This document shows, one piece after another, positions 60,935 to 64,000 of a stretch of 64,000 nt of DNA; the stretch's first letter is position 1, and every line of letters begins with the position of its first letter. The position numbers and the translations under genes are program-made. The notes beneath the pieces were generated by a model. The model was not told the DNA's origin. It did not search any database and saw nothing but the letters and a program-made list of their open reading frames with translations. This DNA is from Stutzerimonas stutzeri (GTDB taxonomy: Bacteria > Pseudomonadota > Gammaproteobacteria > Pseudomonadales > Pseudomonadaceae): positions 1 to 64,000 of the forward strand of contig NZ_JAMOHY010000016.1 in the NCBI RefSeq assembly GCF_024448695.1, read 5' to 3'.

Positions 60935-62482
60935 ATGTCTGAAAAAACCGGAAAAGGCGGATTGCTGCGTTCCAGTGCGGTAGTCAGCGTCATGACGCTG
61001 CTGTCCCGCGTGCTGGGCATGGTACGCGATATGGTGGTGGCCAGCTACTTCGGTTCCGGAGCGGCGGCGGATGCTTTCTTCATCGCCTTCAAAATCCCCA
61101 ACTTTCTACGCCGCCTGTTTGCCGAAGGTGCCTTCGCCCAGGCGTTTGTGCCGGTGCTGTCGGAATACCGCACTAAAAGAACCCAGCTGGAAGTCAAGCT
61201 GCTGGTCGATCGGACGGCGGGCATGCTCGGTCTGGTCCTGACTGGCATCACCGCGCTGGGTGTGCTCGGCTCGCCCTATCTGGTCATGTTGTTCGCGCCC
61301 GGTTTTCACGGTGAACCGGCCAAGCTGCAGCTGGCTGGTGAGCTGTTGCGCATCACTTTTCCCTACCTGCTGCTGATCTCGCTGACGGCCTTTACTTCGG
61401 GCGTGCTCAATACTTATGGACGCTTCGCGGTGCCGGGCTTCACGCCTGTTCTGCTCAATGTCTGCATGATCATGTCGGCGGTGTTCCTGACGCCGTATTT
61501 CGATCAGCCGATCATGGCGCTGGCTTGGGGTGTATTCATCGCGGGCTTCGCCCAGCTGGCGTTCCAGCTTCCGTTTGTCGCCAGGCTGGGGCTGCTGCCG
61601 CGCCCGCGGGTCAAGTTCGGTGACGAAGGCGTGCGGCGCATCATGCTGCTGATGGTGCCGGCGCTGTTCGGGGTCTCGGTCAGCCAGATCAATCTGCTGC
61701 TCGATACCGTGCTGGCGTCCTTTCTGCAGACCGGCAGCGTGTCCTGGCTGTATTACGCCGACCGGCTTTCGGAGCTGCCGCTGGGGGCTTTTGGCATCGC
61801 TATCGGCACAGTGATTCTGCCCAGCCTGTCGCGTCAGCATGCCGGTGATGATCCCAAGGCCTTTTCCAATACGCTCAATTGGGCGCTGCGCATGGTGCTG
61901 CTGGCCGGGGTGCCGGCTGCGCTGGCGCTGGGCATTCTGGCCGAGCCGCTGATCGCCAGCCTGTTCTTTTACGGCGCAATGAGCCAGGAGGCGGTGGTGC
62001 AATCGGCCCGTGCGCTGGAGGCTTATTCGCTGGGGGTGTTGGCGTTCATGCTGATCAAGGTGCTGGCGCCTGGGTTCTTCGCCCGCCAGGACCTGAAGAC
62101 GCCGGTGCGGGTGGCGATCATCTGCATGGTGGCCAATATGGTGATGAACCTGATCCTGATCTGGCCGCTCAAGCATGTAGGGCTTGCGTTGGCGACTTCG
62201 CTGTCGTCCATGCTTAATGCCGGGCTGCTGTTCTGGGGGCTGTACAAGATCGGCGTGTTCCGGTTTGCGCCGGGCTGGGGGTTGTTCCTGCTGCGTTTGT
62301 TCGGTGCTTGCGCGGCGATGGTTGCGGTGGTCTGGTGGCTGAACGTGCCGTCCGTCGAGTGGTTCGGCTGGAATTGGCAGCAGCGGGCGCTGCAGTTGGG
62401 GCAACTGGTTGTGGCTGGCTTGCTGGCCTTCGTGGGTGGGTTGGCGCTGCTTGGCTTGCGGCCACGGCATTTGCGCCATTGA
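60935..62482 (+). CDS. murJ: Lipid II flippase MurJ
   Basis: A 515-residue polytopic membrane protein of the MATE-like MOP superfamily with about 14 helices and family motifs [17 protein letters not shown] and [16 protein letters not shown] near the N-terminus. It moves lipid II across the inner membrane for peptidoglycan synthesis. I chose the ATG at 60935 after AGGAAAGACAG; an ATG at 60914 is seven codons upstream. It precedes ribF by 84 bases. Confidence 0.95.
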   Translation: MSEKTGKGGLLRSSAVVSVMTLLSRVLGMVRDMVVASYFGSGAAADAFFIAFKIPNFLRRLFAEGAFAQAFVPVLSEYRTKRTQLEVKLLVDRTAGMLGLVLTGITALGVLGSPYLVMLFAPGFHGEPAKLQLAGELLRITFPYLLLISLTAFTSGVLNTYGRFAVPGFTPVLLNVCMIMSAVFLTPYFDQPIMALAWGVFIAGFAQLAFQLPFVARLGLLPRPRVKFGDEGVRRIMLLMVPALFGVSVSQINLLLDTVLASFLQTGSVSWLYYADRLSELPLGAFGIAIGTVILPSLSRQHAGDDPKAFSNTLNWALRMVLLAGVPAALALGILAEPLIASLFFYGAMSQEAVVQSARALEAYSLGVLAFMLIKVLAPGFFARQDLKTPVRVAIICMVANMVMNLILIWPLKHVGLALATSLSSMLNAGLLFWGLYKIGVFRFAPGWGLFLLRLFGACAAMVAVVWWLNVPSVEWFGWNWQQRALQLGQLVVAGLLAFVGGLALLGLRPRHLRH

Positions 62483-62566
62483 TGGTTGTGGTTCGCATGC
62501 GGCAAACCTGTCCGGGAGGGTCGGTGCATGCGTATAATCGGCCACTTTTCAAGCAAGAAGTGCGGT

Positions 62567-63517
62567 ATGCAGCTGGTTCGAGGTCTTCACAACCTGCGGC
62601 CCCGGCATCGGGGATGCGTGGCCACCATCGGCAATTTCGACGGCGTGCATCGGGGGCATCAGGCCATCCTGAAGCGCTTGCGCGAGCGTGCGGCCGAATT
62701 GGGGCTGCCCAGCTGCGTGGTGATTTTCGAGCCGCAGCCCCGCGAATTCTTTGCCCCGGACAAGGCCCCTGCGCGACTCACGCGGTTGCGTGAAAAGCTT
62801 TGCCTGCTGAGCGAGCAGGGTGTGGATCTGGTGCTGTGCCTGGCATTCAATCGACGCCTGCGCGAACTCAGTGCCGCCGAATTTGTACATGCCACTCTGG
62901 TTGAGGGGTTGGGCGTGCGGCATCTGGAGGTCGGCGACGATTTCCGTTTCGGTTGCGACCGCGCCGGAGATTTCAACTTTCTGCTCAAGGCCGGTGCTGC
63001 CGAAGGTTTCAGTGTCGAGGCGGCCACAACCATCGAGGTAGACGGCGAGCGAGTCAGCAGTACAAGGCTGCGCCAGGTGATGGCAGAGGGCGATCTGCAG
63101 CTGGCGCAACGGCTGCTTGGCAGGCCGTTCAGCCTCACCGGGCGCGTTATGCACGGGCAGAAGCTCGGTCGCCAGTTGGGTGCGCCTACAGCGAACATTC
63201 AGCTCAAACGCCGCAGTACGCCGCTTAGCGGAGTGTTCACCGTCAGTACCGAGGTCGATGGCCAGGTTCGTCTGGGCGTCGCCAATATCGGCATGCGGCC
63301 AACGGTGGAGAGTGATGGCAAGCCCCATCTGGAAGTGCATCTGCCGGACTACCAGGGCGACCTCTACGGGCGCTTGCTGTGCGTGACCTTTCACAAGAAG
63401 CTGCGCGACGAGCAGCGCTTTGCCTCGCTGGAGGCACTCAAGGCTGCGATCGATGCCGATATCGCCGCCACCCGCGAATACTGGCGGGCCACACCTTTCA
63501 CCACGAGCCAGGACTGA
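62567..63517 (+). CDS. ribF: Bifunctional riboflavin kinase/FMN adenylyltransferase RibF
   Basis: A 316-residue protein with the adenylyltransferase domain ([14 protein letters not shown] near residue 18; [14 protein letters not shown] near 165) and a C-terminal riboflavin kinase domain ([15 protein letters not shown], about 200). It makes FMN and then FAD. I chose the ATG at 62567 ([12 protein letters not shown]). It ends one base before the ileS start, so the two are coupled, as in many gammaproteobacteria. Confidence 0.96.
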   Translation: MQLVRGLHNLRPRHRGCVATIGNFDGVHRGHQAILKRLRERAAELGLPSCVVIFEPQPREFFAPDKAPARLTRLREKLCLLSEQGVDLVLCLAFNRRLRELSAAEFVHATLVEGLGVRHLEVGDDFRFGCDRAGDFNFLLKAGAAEGFSVEAATTIEVDGERVSSTRLRQVMAEGDLQLAQRLLGRPFSLTGRVMHGQKLGRQLGAPTANIQLKRRSTPLSGVFTVSTEVDGQVRLGVANIGMRPTVESDGKPHLEVHLPDYQGDLYGRLLCVTFHKKLRDEQRFASLEALKAAIDADIAATREYWRATPFTTSQD

Positions 63518-63518
63518 A

Positions 63519-64000
63519 ATGACCGATTACAAAGCGACCCTTAATCTGCCGTCCACGGCATTTCCGATGAAGGCCGGTCTGCCACAGCGCGAGCCGGAGA
63601 TTCTGCAGCGCTGGGACAGCATCGACCTGTACGGGAAGCTGCGGCAGATCGGCGAAGGTCGCCCGAAATTCGTCCTGCACGATGGCCCGCCCTACGCCAA
63701 CGGCAACATTCATATTGGCCACGCGGTGAACAAGGTGATCAAGGACATGATCGTCCGCTCGCGCACCCTGGCCGGTTTCGACGCGCCCTACGTGCCGGGC
63801 TGGGACTGCCACGGTCTGCCCATCGAACACAAGGTCGAGACCACCTTCGGCAAGAACCAGCCGGCGGACCTGACCCGCGAGCGCTGCCGTGCCTACGCCG
63901 CCGAGCAAATCGAGGGACAGAAGGCCGACTTCATCCGCCTCGGCGTGTTGGGCGAGTGGGACAACCCCTACAAGACCATGGATTTCGCCAACGAAGCCGG
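63519..64000 (+). CDS. ileS: Isoleucyl-tRNA synthetase, partial (5' end)
   Basis: The first 160 codons of a class Ia synthetase, starting [21 protein letters not shown] and containing the ATP-binding HIGH motif in [11 protein letters not shown] near residue 67 and [11 protein letters not shown] near 90. The gene runs off the right end of the window. It charges tRNA-Ile. It begins one base after ribF. Confidence 0.97.
   Translation, partial: MTDYKATLNLPSTAFPMKAGLPQREPEILQRWDSIDLYGKLRQIGEGRPKFVLHDGPPYANGNIHIGHAVNKVIKDMIVRSRTLAGFDAPYVPGWDCHGLPIEHKVETTFGKNQPADLTRERCRAYAAEQIEGQKADFIRLGVLGEWDNPYKTMDFANEA

Noticed and set aside
61106-62545. Minus-strand frame of 479 codons opposite murJ
   Set aside because: Extreme Gln/His/Arg content is what antisense of a membrane protein gene gives; not a gene.

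Overview
The window is a 64 kb piece of a high-GC gammaproteobacterial chromosome, almost certainly a Pseudomonas. The basis is gene content and order matched from memory to P. aeruginosa: a PA4574-PA4560-like block (yqhA, fklB, PA4570-like, ispB, rplU, rpmA, obgE, proB, creA, rpsT, murJ, ribF, ileS), a siaABCD operon, a morA/glyA/mapZ/radA/mscL stretch, ccpR, and a PA4063-PA4066-like Zur operon. The complete nor cluster and a recurrent GTAGGGTGGAT repeat suggest a denitrifying species of the mendocina/oleovorans/stutzeri type; that placement is inference. I saw no rRNA, tRNA, CRISPR array, insertion sequence or prophage.

Layout. 0-6 kb: ompW, then a divergent six-gene TonB2-type energy transduction operon (DUF3450, TtpC-like, ExbB, ExbD, TonB, TPR). 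6-9 kb: a four-gene operon (DUF2796, ABC ATPase, FtsX permease, DUF3299) with a Zur-box-like site at its head. 9-10.4 kb: a DUF411 protein and a DUF4345 membrane protein. 10.4-16.2 kb: an electron-transfer locus. It holds cytochrome b561, a decayed histidine kinase tail, an ECF sigma/anti-sigma/metal-sensor module, a diheme cytochrome c, a DUF1924 cytochrome, and a fused cytochrome b-flavin-[2Fe-2S] protein. PmrA/QseB-type direct repeats sit in two of its promoter regions. 16.4-26.5 kb: trmA, a purine permease, xdhC, a MocA-like gene and a three-subunit molybdenum hydroxylase, then rlmG and fpr. 26.7-35 kb: gdhA, gntK, siaABCD, a small cupredoxin and ettA. 35-43.5 kb: a short MorA-type c-di-GMP enzyme, glyA, an isoprenylcysteine methyltransferase relative, mapZ, radA, a CopD-like protein, a YdcH-like protein and mscL. 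43.5-49.2 kb: the nor cluster, read in transcription order as cupin, a 36-residue membrane peptide, a double-length NorC, norB, norQ, norD. 49.3-53 kb: ccpR with a perfect ANR/DNR site, and an AsrA-type Lon protease. 53-64 kb: the conserved housekeeping block, ending in a truncated ileS.

Functional themes are metal homeostasis (Fur- and Zur-type sites, metal-binding periplasmic proteins), anaerobic and nitrosative respiration (nor, ccpR), periplasmic electron transfer, and c-di-GMP signalling (SiaD, MorA, MapZ). The features I consider most likely to be new are two. One is the head of the nor operon: a 36-residue single-helix peptide too short for usual gene callers, plus a NorC carrying a second heme domain. 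The other is the electron-transfer locus, where an ECF sigma module sits beside the wreck of a two-component sensor whose probable operators remain.
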